Assembly (NCBI GenBank): GCA_019634595.1
Contig: JAHCBC010000004.1
Coordinates: forward strand, 616,535-680,534
Reading direction: 5' to 3'
Length of the DNA stretch: 64,000 nucleotides
Source of the DNA: Akkermansiaceae bacterium
GTDB taxonomy: Bacteria > Verrucomicrobiota > Verrucomicrobiia > Verrucomicrobiales > Akkermansiaceae
Positions 57,359 through 64,000 of the stretch are shown here, piece after piece (positions within the stretch are counted from its first letter, which is position 1; each line of letters starts with the position of its first letter). The notes under the pieces were generated by a model. The model did not search any database, had not been told where the DNA came from, and saw only the letters and a program-made list of their open reading frames with translations. The position numbers and the translations under genes were made by a program.

Positions 57359-57405
57359 CCATTTCCGGACATGGAATGGAAATTCGCTTCCATGTCCGGA
57401 AATGG
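57359..57405. promoter_or_regulatory. Perfect 18-bp inverted repeat between divergent DNA-repair genes
   Basis: CCATTTCCGGACATGGAA (57359-57376), an 11-nt spacer, then its exact complement (57388-57405). It lies in the 118-bp region between the ada-alkA fusion (minus, start 57323) and ogt (plus, start 57442). It is well placed to be the operator for the AraC domain of the fusion protein, or a hairpin in either leader. Its first 13 nt recur at 63602-63614. Confidence 0.6.
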
Positions 57406-57441
57406 CCAGCATCCACTCCGCGTGTGGTGCATGGTGGGGCC

Positions 57442-57945
57442 ATGAAAACGACGAAGAGCTGGTTCACGAAAACGATGCCCTCCCCTGTCGGCGTGCTGAC
57501 CCTCGTCGCCGGAGAGGCGGGTCTGGCGGCGGTGCTGTGGGAGGATGACGATCCGAAGCGCGTCCCGCTCCACCCGCGTGAGGAAAGCCCCGACCATCCC
57601 GTGCTGCGGGAGACGGAAAGGCAACTGGCCGCCTACTTTACCGGAAAGCTGGAACATTTCACCGTACCGCTGGAGTTCCATGGCACGGAGTTCCAGAAAA
57701 AGGTATGGGCCGCGCTCACCCGCATCCCCTTCGGTGAGACGCGGACCTACGCACAGATCGCGGTGGAGGTCGGCAGCCCCGCTGCGGTGCGGGCCGTGGG
57801 TGCGGCGAACGGGCGGAACCCCATCTCCATCATCGCACCCTGCCACCGGGTCATCGGTTCGAACGGCAAGCTCACCGGCTTCGCGGGAGGACTGGAGGCG
57901 AAATCTTACCTGCTTCACCTGGAGTCCGGCGGACTGCTTCTTTGA
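57442..57945 (+). CDS. ogt: Methylated-DNA-protein-cysteine methyltransferase
   Basis: Removes O6-methyl groups from guanine by suicide transfer to cysteine. 167 aa. TMPSPVGVLTLVAGEAGL begins the N-terminal domain, FHGTEFQKKVWAALTRIPFG and TRTYAQIAVEVGSPAAVRAV form the DNA-binding HTH, and the active site is PCHRVIGSNGKLTGFAGG. ATG 57442 is used, since the in-frame ATG 57376 lies inside the inverted repeat. Divergent from the ada-alkA fusion, so the two alkylation-repair genes share a control region. Confidence 0.95.
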   Translation: MKTTKSWFTKTMPSPVGVLTLVAGEAGLAAVLWEDDDPKRVPLHPREESPDHPVLRETERQLAAYFTGKLEHFTVPLEFHGTEFQKKVWAALTRIPFGETRTYAQIAVEVGSPAAVRAVGAANGRNPISIIAPCHRVIGSNGKLTGFAGGLEAKSYLLHLESGGLLL

Positions 57946-58002
57946 AGGGCTGGGGATCACCATCGGTCGGCGGAGTGGCAAGGCCCCGGCGGCAGCGACT
58001 CA

Positions 58003-58012
58003 CCCAAAAGTG
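58003..58012 (+). promoter_or_regulatory. Degenerate CACNAAAGTG site before a PEP-CTERM gene
   Basis: CCCAAAAGTG matches CACNAAAGTG at all but one defined position and lies 80 bp before the PEP-CTERM gene at 58093, whose protein is a paralogue of the one behind site 3. Weak on its own; its position supports the motif. Confidence 0.35.
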
Positions 58013-58092
58013 TTAGCCGGCAGATATTGTCTGAATCGCGGAGTCTGTTTTGTATCATGGCCCCTTCGTTCCCGGATCAGCTCGCCAGAACC

Positions 58093-58857
58093 ATGAAACC
58101 AAGATCGTCCGCGTCCTACTCCAGCCTGCTCCTGTTGCCACTGGTCTTCACCTCCGCCCAGGCTGCGGTCCTCGGTTTCTGGAATTTCGAAGCAAATCCC
58201 GGTGTGGGTCCGAACTACGCCCCGGTCGGCACGCCTCCCACAGGAGTTACAGTGTCTCCGTTGACCGCAGGTTCCGGATTCGCCGATGGAAACTACGGGA
58301 CCAACCAGGGCATCGCCGGAGTCGGCGGCTCCAGAGCCTATGTCTTCCTCGCCAGCAACGTGGGAACCACGGCCGGTGGCGCACTCACTGGCGCTGGAGC
58401 TGGAACCGGCCCGGACACCTTTACCTTCACGGTCACCGCGGGAAGCGGCTACGCGCTACAGTTCAGCCAACTGAGCCTCTACGCATGGGGTAACGCGAAC
58501 TTCAAGGCCGGCACCTACAGCTTCTTCGTGCAAAGCAGCCTGACGGGTAGCACGATCCTGGACTCCCGCACCATCACCGCTGCGGAAGGTGTCACCGCCA
58601 TCGGAAACACCACCAACCCCACCGCGGGGAACAACCAGTACACGCTGGATCTCTCCGCGGTTCCGGAACTCGCCAACGTCACCTCGGACGTGACATTCAC
58701 CATCGGTGTCTACCGCTCCAGTGACGCTGCGGGGAACATGCGGTTCGACAATTTCCAGATCGAGGGCAACATTGTCCCCGAGCCGGGCGGTGTTCTCCTC
58801 GGTGGCCTGGGCATCGGAGCAACCCTCATGCGACGGAAGAGATTCCCCAAAGCGTGA
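58093..58857 (+). CDS. PEP-CTERM protein (beta-sandwich, paralogue of the 23-kb protein)
   Basis: Exported surface protein. 254 aa. Signal YSSLLLLPLVFTSAQA, then AVLGFWNFEANPGVGPNYAP, DTFTFTVTAGSGYALQFSQL and NNQYTLDLSAVPELANVTSD. These match the protein at 23034-23783 in order and spacing (LFGYWNF, DTFTFTI, NNQYTLDLSSIPEL). The sorting tail is VPEPGGVLLGGLGIGATLM with RRKR, a variant with PEPG instead of PEPS. The start is ATG 58093; the in-frame ATG 58027 would add a non-signal leader. No enzymatic motif. Confidence 0.85.
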   Translation: MKPRSSASYSSLLLLPLVFTSAQAAVLGFWNFEANPGVGPNYAPVGTPPTGVTVSPLTAGSGFADGNYGTNQGIAGVGGSRAYVFLASNVGTTAGGALTGAGAGTGPDTFTFTVTAGSGYALQFSQLSLYAWGNANFKAGTYSFFVQSSLTGSTILDSRTITAAEGVTAIGNTTNPTAGNNQYTLDLSAVPELANVTSDVTFTIGVYRSSDAAGNMRFDNFQIEGNIVPEPGGVLLGGLGIGATLMRRKRFPKA

Positions 58858-58941
58858 TTCCCCGGACCTTCCTACAACAAGAACCGGAGCGGGTGGCCCG
58901 ACCTTTACGTCAGGACAGGCGGCTGCTTTGGTGGCGGAAGC

Positions 58942-59868
58942 ATGGAATACCACATCGATGATCAGGCGGACGCGGACTCACTGCCTGCTGCCGTCCGGAA
59001 AGGCATCCGGGAAGCGGACCCGGATGGACTGGGAGGCCGTGACTGGCAACCCCTCCACCTTTCGCTGAAAGGCGATGACGGAAACGTGGCGGGCGGACTC
59101 TACGGAGCCACCATGTGGTCATGGCTGATGATCGACGGACTGTGGATTTCCCCATCCCTCAGAGGCCGGGGTTTCGGAAAGAAGCTGCTGCTGGCGGCGG
59201 AAGCCATCGCCGTCAGCCGGGGCTGCGCCGGATCATGGCTCGGCACTTTTGATTTCCAGGCCAGGGATTTCTACGAACATCTGGGCTACCGGGTGTTCTC
59301 CGAGCTGCCTGGATTCCCTCCCGGACACACACATTTCCATCTCTCGAAAAAGCTTATACCGGAGAGCGAGGAAGTTGAACGGACATCTCCGCCCCCGTCA
59401 TCCATCCGCATCAGGGAAACCACAGTCACCGATTCCGCCGGATGGCTGCGCCTGCGTGAGATGCTGTGGCCGGGCGCGGACCACCAAGTGGACATTGCGC
59501 GGCATTTCGATCAACCCACTCCGGGCGTCACGTTGGTCGCGGAGGATGCCGCCGGGAAGATCATCGCGTTCGCGGAGATTTCCGTGAGAACGGATTGGGT
59601 GGATGGCGCGACGACTTCTCCTGTCGCGTTTCTGGAAGGCATCTTCGTGGACCCAGCCGTGCGCGGAACGGGAATCGCGCGGGCGCTTGTTTCCGCTGCC
59701 GCAGATTGGACGCAGGGCAACGGGTATCAGGAACTCGGCAGCAATGCGGAGATAGGAAATGGGAACGCCATCGCCTTCCATCTGGCATGTGGTTTCCGGG
59801 AAGCGGAGCGGAATGTCGCGTTCATCATGTCATGCCAAATGGATTCGTCGATCCAACCCACGAAATGA
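58942..59868 (+). CDS. Tandem GNAT acetyltransferase, second domain AAC(6')-like
   Basis: 308 aa with two GNAT domains. Domain 1 (about residues 1-140): MIDGLWISPSLRGRGFGKKL is the acetyl-CoA loop, with FDFQARDFYEHLGYRVFSEL after it. Domain 2 (about 153-300): LRLREMLWPGADHQVDIARH, VAFLEGIFVDPAVRGTGIAR and ELGSNAEIGNGNAIAFHLAC follow the aminoglycoside 6'-N-acetyltransferase pattern (LREMLWP, LEGI-V-P-RG-GIA). The substrate cannot be inferred; many AAC(6')-like proteins do not act on drugs. It overlaps the Nudix gene by 4 bp (ATGA) and leads a four-gene coupled operon. Confidence 0.82.
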   Translation: MEYHIDDQADADSLPAAVRKGIREADPDGLGGRDWQPLHLSLKGDDGNVAGGLYGATMWSWLMIDGLWISPSLRGRGFGKKLLLAAEAIAVSRGCAGSWLGTFDFQARDFYEHLGYRVFSELPGFPPGHTHFHLSKKLIPESEEVERTSPPPSSIRIRETTVTDSAGWLRLREMLWPGADHQVDIARHFDQPTPGVTLVAEDAAGKIIAFAEISVRTDWVDGATTSPVAFLEGIFVDPAVRGTGIARALVSAAADWTQGNGYQELGSNAEIGNGNAIAFHLACGFREAERNVAFIMSCQMDSSIQPTK

Positions 59869-60293
59869 ACGTTCCCTCGCCCCAAACCCGTTTCGGTGCC
59901 TATGCCATCCTGATCGATCAGGGTAAGATCCTGCTGTGCCGGTTGTGTAATCCGGACAAGTGGCACGGTTACTGGACGCTGCCCGGCGGAGCGCTGGAGT
60001 TCGGTGAGAGTCCGGAGCAGGCGATGATCCGGGAGGTGGAGGAGGAAACAGGATTCATCGTCCGTCCCATTGGCATCACCGGCATCGACACGATTTATAA
60101 CAGAACCGTACCCTATCACGGCGTGCGGGTGGTTTATCATGCGGAGATCACCGGAGGCACGCTACGCCATGAAACCTCCGGCAGCACGGACCGCTGCGAG
60201 TGGCATGACCTTTCCCGCCTGCATGAAATCGGCCTTGTCGATCTAGTTCAGGAGATTGTGAAGTGGCCGTGGAACTCCGACTCCCCGCCATGA
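59865..60293 (+). CDS. Nudix hydrolase
   Basis: Hydrolyses a nucleoside-diphosphate-linked compound. 142 aa. The Nudix box is exact: GALEFGESPEQAMIREVEEE then TGF, fitting GX5EX7REUXEEXGU. FGAYAILIDQGKILLCRLC and WHGYWTLPGG precede it. ATG 59865 overlaps the GNAT stop (ATGA); the longer in-frame stretch upstream is antiphase to the GNAT gene and not translated. It ends inside the start of the LOG gene, again ATGA. Confidence 0.9.
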   Translation: MNVPSPQTRFGAYAILIDQGKILLCRLCNPDKWHGYWTLPGGALEFGESPEQAMIREVEEETGFIVRPIGITGIDTIYNRTVPYHGVRVVYHAEITGGTLRHETSGSTDRCEWHDLSRLHEIGLVDLVQEIVKWPWNSDSPP

Positions 60294-60883
60294 CTCCATC
60301 CGCACCCAAGGCCATCTGCGTCTATTGTGGCTCCAGTCCCGGACTGCTGCCTGAGTATGCGGAGGCCGCGGTGCATGTGGGCAGAACGCTCGCAAAGCGC
60401 GGCATCACCCTGGTCTATGGCGGTGCCCAGGTCGGACTCATGGGCATGATGGCGGATGCCGCACTGGATGCCGGCGGACGGGTGATCGGCGTCATGCCCC
60501 GGCTGCTGATCGAAAAGGAAGTCGCACACTCCGGACTGACGGAGCTTCACTCCGTGGAGTCCATGCACCAGCGCAAGACGCTGATGGCGGATCTTTCGGA
60601 CGGCTTTATCGCCCTGCCCGGCGGCGTGGGCACGCTGGAAGAAATCTTCGAGGTCTATACGTGGACACAGATCGGCTTCCACACGAAGCCCTGCGCCTTC
60701 CTGAACGTGGCGGGCTTCTACTCCCCGCTGTTCCGGTTCCTGGAGCACGCCGTCGCCCAGCGCTTCGTGCGGGAGGAACACCACCGCATGCTGGTGATGG
60801 AGGAGAGCATCGGGGATATTCTGGAGCGGTTCGGGAATTACAAAACGGCCATCACGGACAAGTGGATGGATGGGAAGCGATGA
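60290..60883 (+). CDS. LOG-family protein (nucleoside 5'-monophosphate phosphoribohydrolase)
   Basis: Rossmann-fold hydrolase; relatives cleave the N-glycosidic bond of AMP-type nucleotides, including cytokinin precursors. 197 aa from ATG 60290. AICVYCGSSPGLLPEYAEAA is the first nucleotide-binding segment. The catalytic/phosphate motif PGGVGTLEE is present, preceded by MHQRKTLMADLSDGFIALP (Arg/Lys). The start is preferred over ATG 60263 because ATGA couples it to the Nudix stop. Third gene of the four-gene operon; neighbouring nucleotide chemistry (Nudix) fits a salvage or damaged-nucleotide role. Confidence 0.9.
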   Translation: MTPSAPKAICVYCGSSPGLLPEYAEAAVHVGRTLAKRGITLVYGGAQVGLMGMMADAALDAGGRVIGVMPRLLIEKEVAHSGLTELHSVESMHQRKTLMADLSDGFIALPGGVGTLEEIFEVYTWTQIGFHTKPCAFLNVAGFYSPLFRFLEHAVAQRFVREEHHRMLVMEESIGDILERFGNYKTAITDKWMDGKR

Positions 60884-61749
60884 AGAGTGGCCGCCCTCAT
60901 ACACGCCTCCATGTGATCCTTGCCCGTGATGCTCGCAAGGCAGTCGTCATCCGCCGCGGGCCGTCGAAATGCGTGTGCACCATGGAGTGGGATCGCGACA
61001 CGGACCAATTCACTATGGGCCAATGGATGCGGGGCATGATCAGGGAGCGTTTTTCCGATCTCTCGCCGGATGGGAAGCATTTCATCTACAGCGCCTACCG
61101 ACCGCAGAGCCGGAAGGCCGAGGAACTGACGGTGATTTCAGTAGCACCCTATCTGAAGGCCATCGGGCTATGGGCGGGCAATGCGTTCATCGATGGCAAA
61201 TTGATAGGATTCAGCACCGGCGGTGGCGGAGTCTTCGTCAGCAATACCGCATATGCGATGCACAGGATCTACTTCTTTGGTCCGCCCTATGAGGAGTTTC
61301 AACCCATCGATCTACGGGAGGTGGAAGACTCCTACAGTCCCTATCACACAGGAGATATCGGAGGATTGGGATCCTATCCCATCCGGCTTCAATGGGGAGG
61401 CTGGACCAGAGGTGATGCTACCGAAGAAGACCGTCATCACCGGCTGACTTTCAGCAGAGACATCGGCTGCAACTGGGTTCTCGAAAAGATCGTCCATGTG
61501 AATTGGCGGCCGGGAAGCCCAAGATCCAAAGGATCCATTTACGAAACCCATCGGCTTATCCACCGGGCGACCCGTGTGATCCACGACCGCCCACTGTGGG
61601 AGTGGGCGGACCTGGATCGGGACCGCCTTGTCTGGGCGGAAGGAGGATCCTTGTGGGCAGGCCGCGTGACACCCTACGAAGTGGCAGACGTAAGATTGCT
61701 ACATGACTTCAATGGCATGCGTTTCAAAGCCATCAGGGCGCCCTACTAA
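60880..61749 (+). CDS. Protein of unknown function, last gene of the GNAT-Nudix-LOG operon
   Basis: Not recognised. 289 aa, no signal peptide or membrane helix. ATG 60880 overlaps the LOG stop by 4 bp. Aromatic-rich repeated strands suggest a beta-propeller or similar fold: GKHFIYSAYRPQSRKAEELT, AMHRIYFFGPPYEEFQPIDL, SYPIRLQWGGWTRGDATEED and RDRLVWAEGGSLWAGRVTPY. The last resembles a WD-type propeller strand with LWEWADLDRDRLVWAE. No catalytic motif. Co-translation with Nudix and LOG genes is its only functional hint. Confidence 0.7.
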   Translation: MKSGRPHTRLHVILARDARKAVVIRRGPSKCVCTMEWDRDTDQFTMGQWMRGMIRERFSDLSPDGKHFIYSAYRPQSRKAEELTVISVAPYLKAIGLWAGNAFIDGKLIGFSTGGGGVFVSNTAYAMHRIYFFGPPYEEFQPIDLREVEDSYSPYHTGDIGGLGSYPIRLQWGGWTRGDATEEDRHHRLTFSRDIGCNWVLEKIVHVNWRPGSPRSKGSIYETHRLIHRATRVIHDRPLWEWADLDRDRLVWAEGGSLWAGRVTPYEVADVRLLHDFNGMRFKAIRAPY

Positions 61750-61894
61750 GGTGTCTTCATGAAAAGGTTGGCCGCAGCGGTACATTCCTTGGTTGGGACG
61801 CCTATCCTCCGGGGGGCTGGCACCGACCTACCAGTGATGTGTTTCCGACGGATGATGTGGCGGATCTGTTAGATCCGGATTACCGCTGCCGCCG

Positions 61895-61924
61895 AGTAAG
61901 GAGGGTTGACACTCCTTACTTTTG
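61895..61924 (+). terminator. Intrinsic terminator made from short repeat ends
   Basis: The stem AGTAAGGAG / CTCCTTACT with an 8-nt loop is followed by TTTT, giving a plus-strand terminator 146 bp after the gene ending at 61749. The stem sequence equals the outer inverted repeats of the elements at 62524-62688 and 63647-63808, so it may be a deletion derivative. Confidence 0.7.
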
Positions 61925-61926
61925 GC

Positions 61927-62448
61927 TCAGCGGCGGACGATGACGGGGGTGCCGATTTTGACGGCATCGTAGAACCGCTTGGCGTGGCGCGGCGGGAGGC
62001 GGACGCAGCCAGCGCTGGCGGGGTAGCCTGGGACATTCCCGGCGTGGAGGCCGTAGGCACCGGTGAAGCGCATGAAGTATGGCATGGGCACGCCCTCGAA
62101 CCGGCTGCCGGGCGGGCGGCCTCCTTTCCGGATGTCGATGTTCTCCTTCACCACCTTGCCGTTGCGGACGTAGTTGCCATAGAGGGATGACCGGTGGTCG
62201 GGGCTTTTCTGGATGATCCGGTAGCGGCCGGTGGGCGTCGTCTTTCCTTCCCTGCCGGAGGAGATGGGGGAAATGGCGACGACTTTGCCGTGCTGGAAGA
62301 GGGTGGCCTTCTGGTCCGTGAGATCGACCTCGATCTTCCGGCCGCTGGTGCCGCCGCGATCCATCATGCCGCCGAGCTCGGGGATGGTGGTGCAACTGGT
62401 GAGGCAGGCAACGATGGCGGCGAGCGGGAGTACGATGGGACGGGACAT
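61927..62448 (-). CDS. L,D-transpeptidase (YkuD), lipoprotein
   Basis: Peptidoglycan cross-linking or protein-anchoring enzyme. 173 aa from ATG 62448 (the in-frame ATG 62475 adds nine residues). The signal ends in a lipobox (ACLTSC), so it is lipid-anchored. The YkuD domain contains IEVDLTDQKATLFQHGKVVA, TPTGRYRIIQKSPDHRSS and the catalytic motif GLHAGNVPGYPASAGCVRLP with the Cys-His pair, then IGTPVIVRR at the end. Complete and compact, without a LysM or other added domain. Confidence 0.93.
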   Translation of the reverse strand: MSRPIVLPLAAIVACLTSCTTIPELGGMMDRGGTSGRKIEVDLTDQKATLFQHGKVVAISPISSGREGKTTPTGRYRIIQKSPDHRSSLYGNYVRNGKVVKENIDIRKGGRPPGSRFEGVPMPYFMRFTGAYGLHAGNVPGYPASAGCVRLPPRHAKRFYDAVKIGTPVIVRR

Positions 62449-62523
62449 GGAAAGATGGATGTTCTCCTGTCCCACTGGTGGCGGGGATTGTCAAATGATC
62501 AGCGTCCGCCGACGTTGTGAGCG

Positions 62524-62688
62524 AGCAAGGAGGGTGAACATTGCGGCAGAGCCGCTATGTCCGCTTCGCTCCCATTCCTGTCCAACGGAGGCATTGGCGA
62601 ATGATATAAGAGGGCGGATTTCCCCTGAAATGCTTTTGCTATGGGTTCCGGTTGCAGCCGTAGGACAGGAGTGTCCTACCTCCTTACT
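62524..62688. repeat. About 165-bp dispersed element, copy 1
   Basis: Ends are AGGAGG...CCTCCTTACT inverted repeats. A 48-nt internal block (62536-62583, beginning GAACATTGCGGCAGAGCCGC) matches copy 2 with two mismatches. It also contains the hairpin TAGGACAGGAGTGTCCTA. Located between the L,D-transpeptidase and SGNH hydrolase genes; no coding capacity. Confidence 0.75.
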
Positions 62689-62697
62689 GGAGAATCC

Positions 62698-63579
62698 TTA
62701 CTTCACCACTTCCTTATACTTCACCATCAGCTCATCCGCACGCTTCTTCGCTTCATCCAGCGGCAGCCCGGCCTTGACGCCGGGGCGGAGGTGTTTCGTC
62801 TCGGAGAGCCAGGCATACTCCAGCACACCGGCTCGTTCGGAGAGGATCTTGAGCGCGTCACCGGTTGGCAGGACGGGCTGCCCCGGTAGCTTCAGCAACG
62901 GCCACAGTCCCTTCGCGGCGGCTTCCGCGATGAAGCGGTGGCCGTCCCCGCCGGGGTGGACGCCATCCTTCGCGTAGATGAAGGCGGGATCCTTCGCCTT
63001 GGCGTCCGCCACGGCGCGCTTCAGGTCGGGGCGGATGTCCACGGTTTCCCAGCCCTCCGCCCGCATGGAGACCAGCCAGGCGGCGTAGGCGTCCAGCACC
63101 TTGTCATAGCCCTGGGTGTCCTTCTCCGGGGTGTCCGGCATGAACAAGGGAGCGGAAAGGAAAATGATGCGTCCGCCGATCTTCTCCACCTCCTCCTTCA
63201 AGCGGGTGGCACCCTTCTCATGGGCGGCCTGCCGTTGCGGATCGAGCGGCAGATAGATGCCGTCGTTCATGCCGTAGCAGGCGAAGACCAGCGTCGGCTT
63301 ATAGGCGGTGAGGACACGGCCCAGCCGCTCGTGCAGGTCCGGCCGGGGGAATTTCCCGCCAGCATGGCCGTCCTCGGAAAGACCGGAAACGGTCTCACTG
63401 CCGAGGCCCATGTTGACGACCTCCGCATCACGGTAGATGTCGGTGTTCCGCAACGCGCCCTCCACCAGCGTGGCCCAACGGCCATCCTGGGTGATGCTGT
63501 CGCCGAGGAAAAGGACGCGTGTTTCCCCCGCGCGGAGCATGAGCGGGAAGAACAGGAAGAACCAGATGAGACGGATCAT
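62698..63579 (-). CDS. Exported SGNH/GDSL hydrolase
   Basis: Probable carbohydrate esterase or lipase-like hydrolase in the periplasm. 293 aa from ATG 63579. Signal IRLIWFFLFFPLMLRAGET. Block I LFLGDSITQDGRW contains the nucleophilic Ser, block II has VNMGLGSETVSGL (Gly), block III is ACYGMNDG (Asn) and block V KDGVHPGGDGH holds the Asp-x-x-His pair. A C-terminal helical tail follows (LPLDEAKKRADELMVKYKEV). Both sides carry copies of the same dispersed repeat; it may belong to a glycan-degradation set like other exported hydrolases of this phylum. Confidence 0.9.
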   Translation of the reverse strand: MIRLIWFFLFFPLMLRAGETRVLFLGDSITQDGRWATLVEGALRNTDIYRDAEVVNMGLGSETVSGLSEDGHAGGKFPRPDLHERLGRVLTAYKPTLVFACYGMNDGIYLPLDPQRQAAHEKGATRLKEEVEKIGGRIIFLSAPLFMPDTPEKDTQGYDKVLDAYAAWLVSMRAEGWETVDIRPDLKRAVADAKAKDPAFIYAKDGVHPGGDGHRFIAEAAAKGLWPLLKLPGQPVLPTGDALKILSERAGVLEYAWLSETKHLRPGVKAGLPLDEAKKRADELMVKYKEVVK

Positions 63580-63646
63580 GGTCCACATTCAATCGCGCAC
63601 TCCATTTCCGGACAATCCATTATTGGCCAGGCATTGGGAGCGGGAG

Positions 63647-63808
63647 AGTAAGGAGGAAGGACATTGCGGCAGAGCCGCTATGTCCGCTTCGCTCCCATTC
63701 TTGTCCTTCGGCGGCATTGGCGATGGACGTGAAAGGCGGATCTGTCCCGGGATGCCTTTGCCCCGGGATCCTGTTGCGGCCGCCGGAGGGACGTCCGCCC
63801 TCCTTGCC
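63647..63808. repeat. About 162-bp dispersed element, copy 2
   Basis: Begins AGTAAGGAGG and ends CCTCCTTGC. The block at 63659-63706 (GGACATTGCGGCAGAGCCGC and onward) matches copy 1 at 46 of 48 positions, and GGCATTGGCGA recurs downstream in both. It stands upstream of the SGNH hydrolase gene. Confidence 0.75.
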
Positions 63809-63817
63809 CCCACCCCA

Positions 63818-63854
63818 AAAAAGCGGGGCAGTCCTGATGAAGGACGACCCCGCC
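63818..63854 (-). terminator. Intrinsic terminator of the gene at the right edge
   Basis: Read on the minus strand: GCGGGGTCGTCCTT, loop, AGGACTGCCCCGC, then TTTTTT. The stem is strong with one mismatch, 31 bp downstream of the stop codon at 63886-63888. Confidence 0.85.
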
Positions 63855-63885
63855 GGATCCTTTGGCACAGGCCGCTCCCAGCCCG

Positions 63886-64000
63886 TCAGTTCGGCGCGGA
63901 GCCGAGCAGGAAGATCCCCGACTTCGGACCCGGGAGTCCGGACAGCGTCAGGTTGAACACAACCTCCCCGGAATCGTTGATCGCACGGCCATAACCGCCC
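63886..64000 (-). CDS. C-terminal end of a gene cut by the window edge
   Basis: Only the last 37 codons are visible, ending at TGA (63886-63888). The fragment contains YGRAINDSGEVVFNLTLSGL and GIFLLGSAPN. The pattern A-I-N-x-S-G-x-V-x-F-x-x-x-L is typical of tandem beta repeats in exported choice-of-anchor-type proteins of this phylum (recollection), so the gene probably encodes an exported repeat protein. It is followed by a strong terminator. Confidence 0.6.
   Translation of the reverse strand, partial: GGYGRAINDSGEVVFNLTLSGLPGPKSGIFLLGSAPN

Noticed and set aside
58942..59868. Calling the double GNAT a drug-resistance gene
   Set aside because: The AAC(6') pattern is suggestive only; chromosomal GNATs with this pattern often have other substrates, and no resistance context or mobile gene is present.
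1..64000. CRISPR array, prophage, transposase, tRNA or rRNA genes
   Set aside because: No regularly spaced direct repeats, phage structural genes, transposase motifs or tRNA/rRNA signatures were recognised on either strand.

Overview
This window is GC-rich bacterial DNA that looks like the phylum Verrucomicrobiota. The genus is inference; a Luteolibacter- or Haloferula-like member of Verrucomicrobiales fits best. The evidence is the combination of several PEP-CTERM proteins ending in PEPS-hydrophobic-RRR tails, a DUF1549/DUF1553 plus DUF1501 pair with a planctomycete-type cytochrome, a DUF4175 protein, a BamA outer-membrane assembly factor, an McsA-McsB-ClpC operon, and many dispersed palindromic repeats. 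Shine-Dalgarno sequences are weak or absent, and GTG starts occur. I saw no tRNA, rRNA, CRISPR array, prophage or transposase gene.

Layout. 1-3.7 kb (minus): a truncated Xaa-Pro aminopeptidase preceded by four tandem small envelope proteins (membrane anchor or lipobox plus coiled coil, three of them sharing a C-terminal domain). 3.9-9.1 kb: a TIM-barrel sugar isomerase converging on clpC, with mcsB and mcsA upstream of clpC (protein quality control). 9.2-16.1 kb: ilvE, a PQQ dehydrogenase with an inserted cytochrome, a CYTH protein, a formyl-THF cycloligase, coaC and sufS. 16.4-29.7 kb (plus): an extracellular carbohydrate and surface locus containing a heparinase II/III-type lyase, an exported pyruvyl-transferase-like protein, three PEP-CTERM proteins, a histidine kinase/LuxR-type regulator pair, and the DUF1553/DUF1501 pair. 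A short palindromic motif, CACNAAAGTG, stands before four of these genes, and a degenerate fifth copy stands before a PEP-CTERM paralogue at 58 kb.

29.7-38.2 kb (minus): six genes joined by 4-14 nt overlaps encode a DUF4175 membrane protein, a small exported protein, a prenyltransferase/squalene-cyclase-repeat protein and three related exported proteins of unknown function. This is the best candidate here for an undescribed system. 38.3-42.2 kb: an MBL hydrolase and an exported aldose epimerase/sodium-sugar symporter operon. 42.4-48.1 kb: GAF, R3H/KH, DoxX and thioesterase genes, a FAD oxidoreductase, a PEP-CTERM protein and small unknowns. 48.2-55.6 kb: bamA, an ABC-F ATPase, nagB-nagA-acetyltransferase, and a rhodanese-YceI fusion. 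55.9-57.9 kb: divergent alkylation-repair genes (Ada/AraC/AlkA fusion and ogt) around a perfect 18-bp inverted repeat. 58.1-64 kb: a PEP-CTERM protein, a four-gene ATGA-coupled operon (double GNAT, Nudix, LOG, unknown), an L,D-transpeptidase, and an SGNH hydrolase flanked by two copies of a dispersed repeat.

Non-coding structure is rich. At least eight inverted-repeat or MITE-like elements, four intrinsic terminators and one decayed gene fragment are listed below. Functional statements rest on recognised motifs and family knowledge; no database search was possible.
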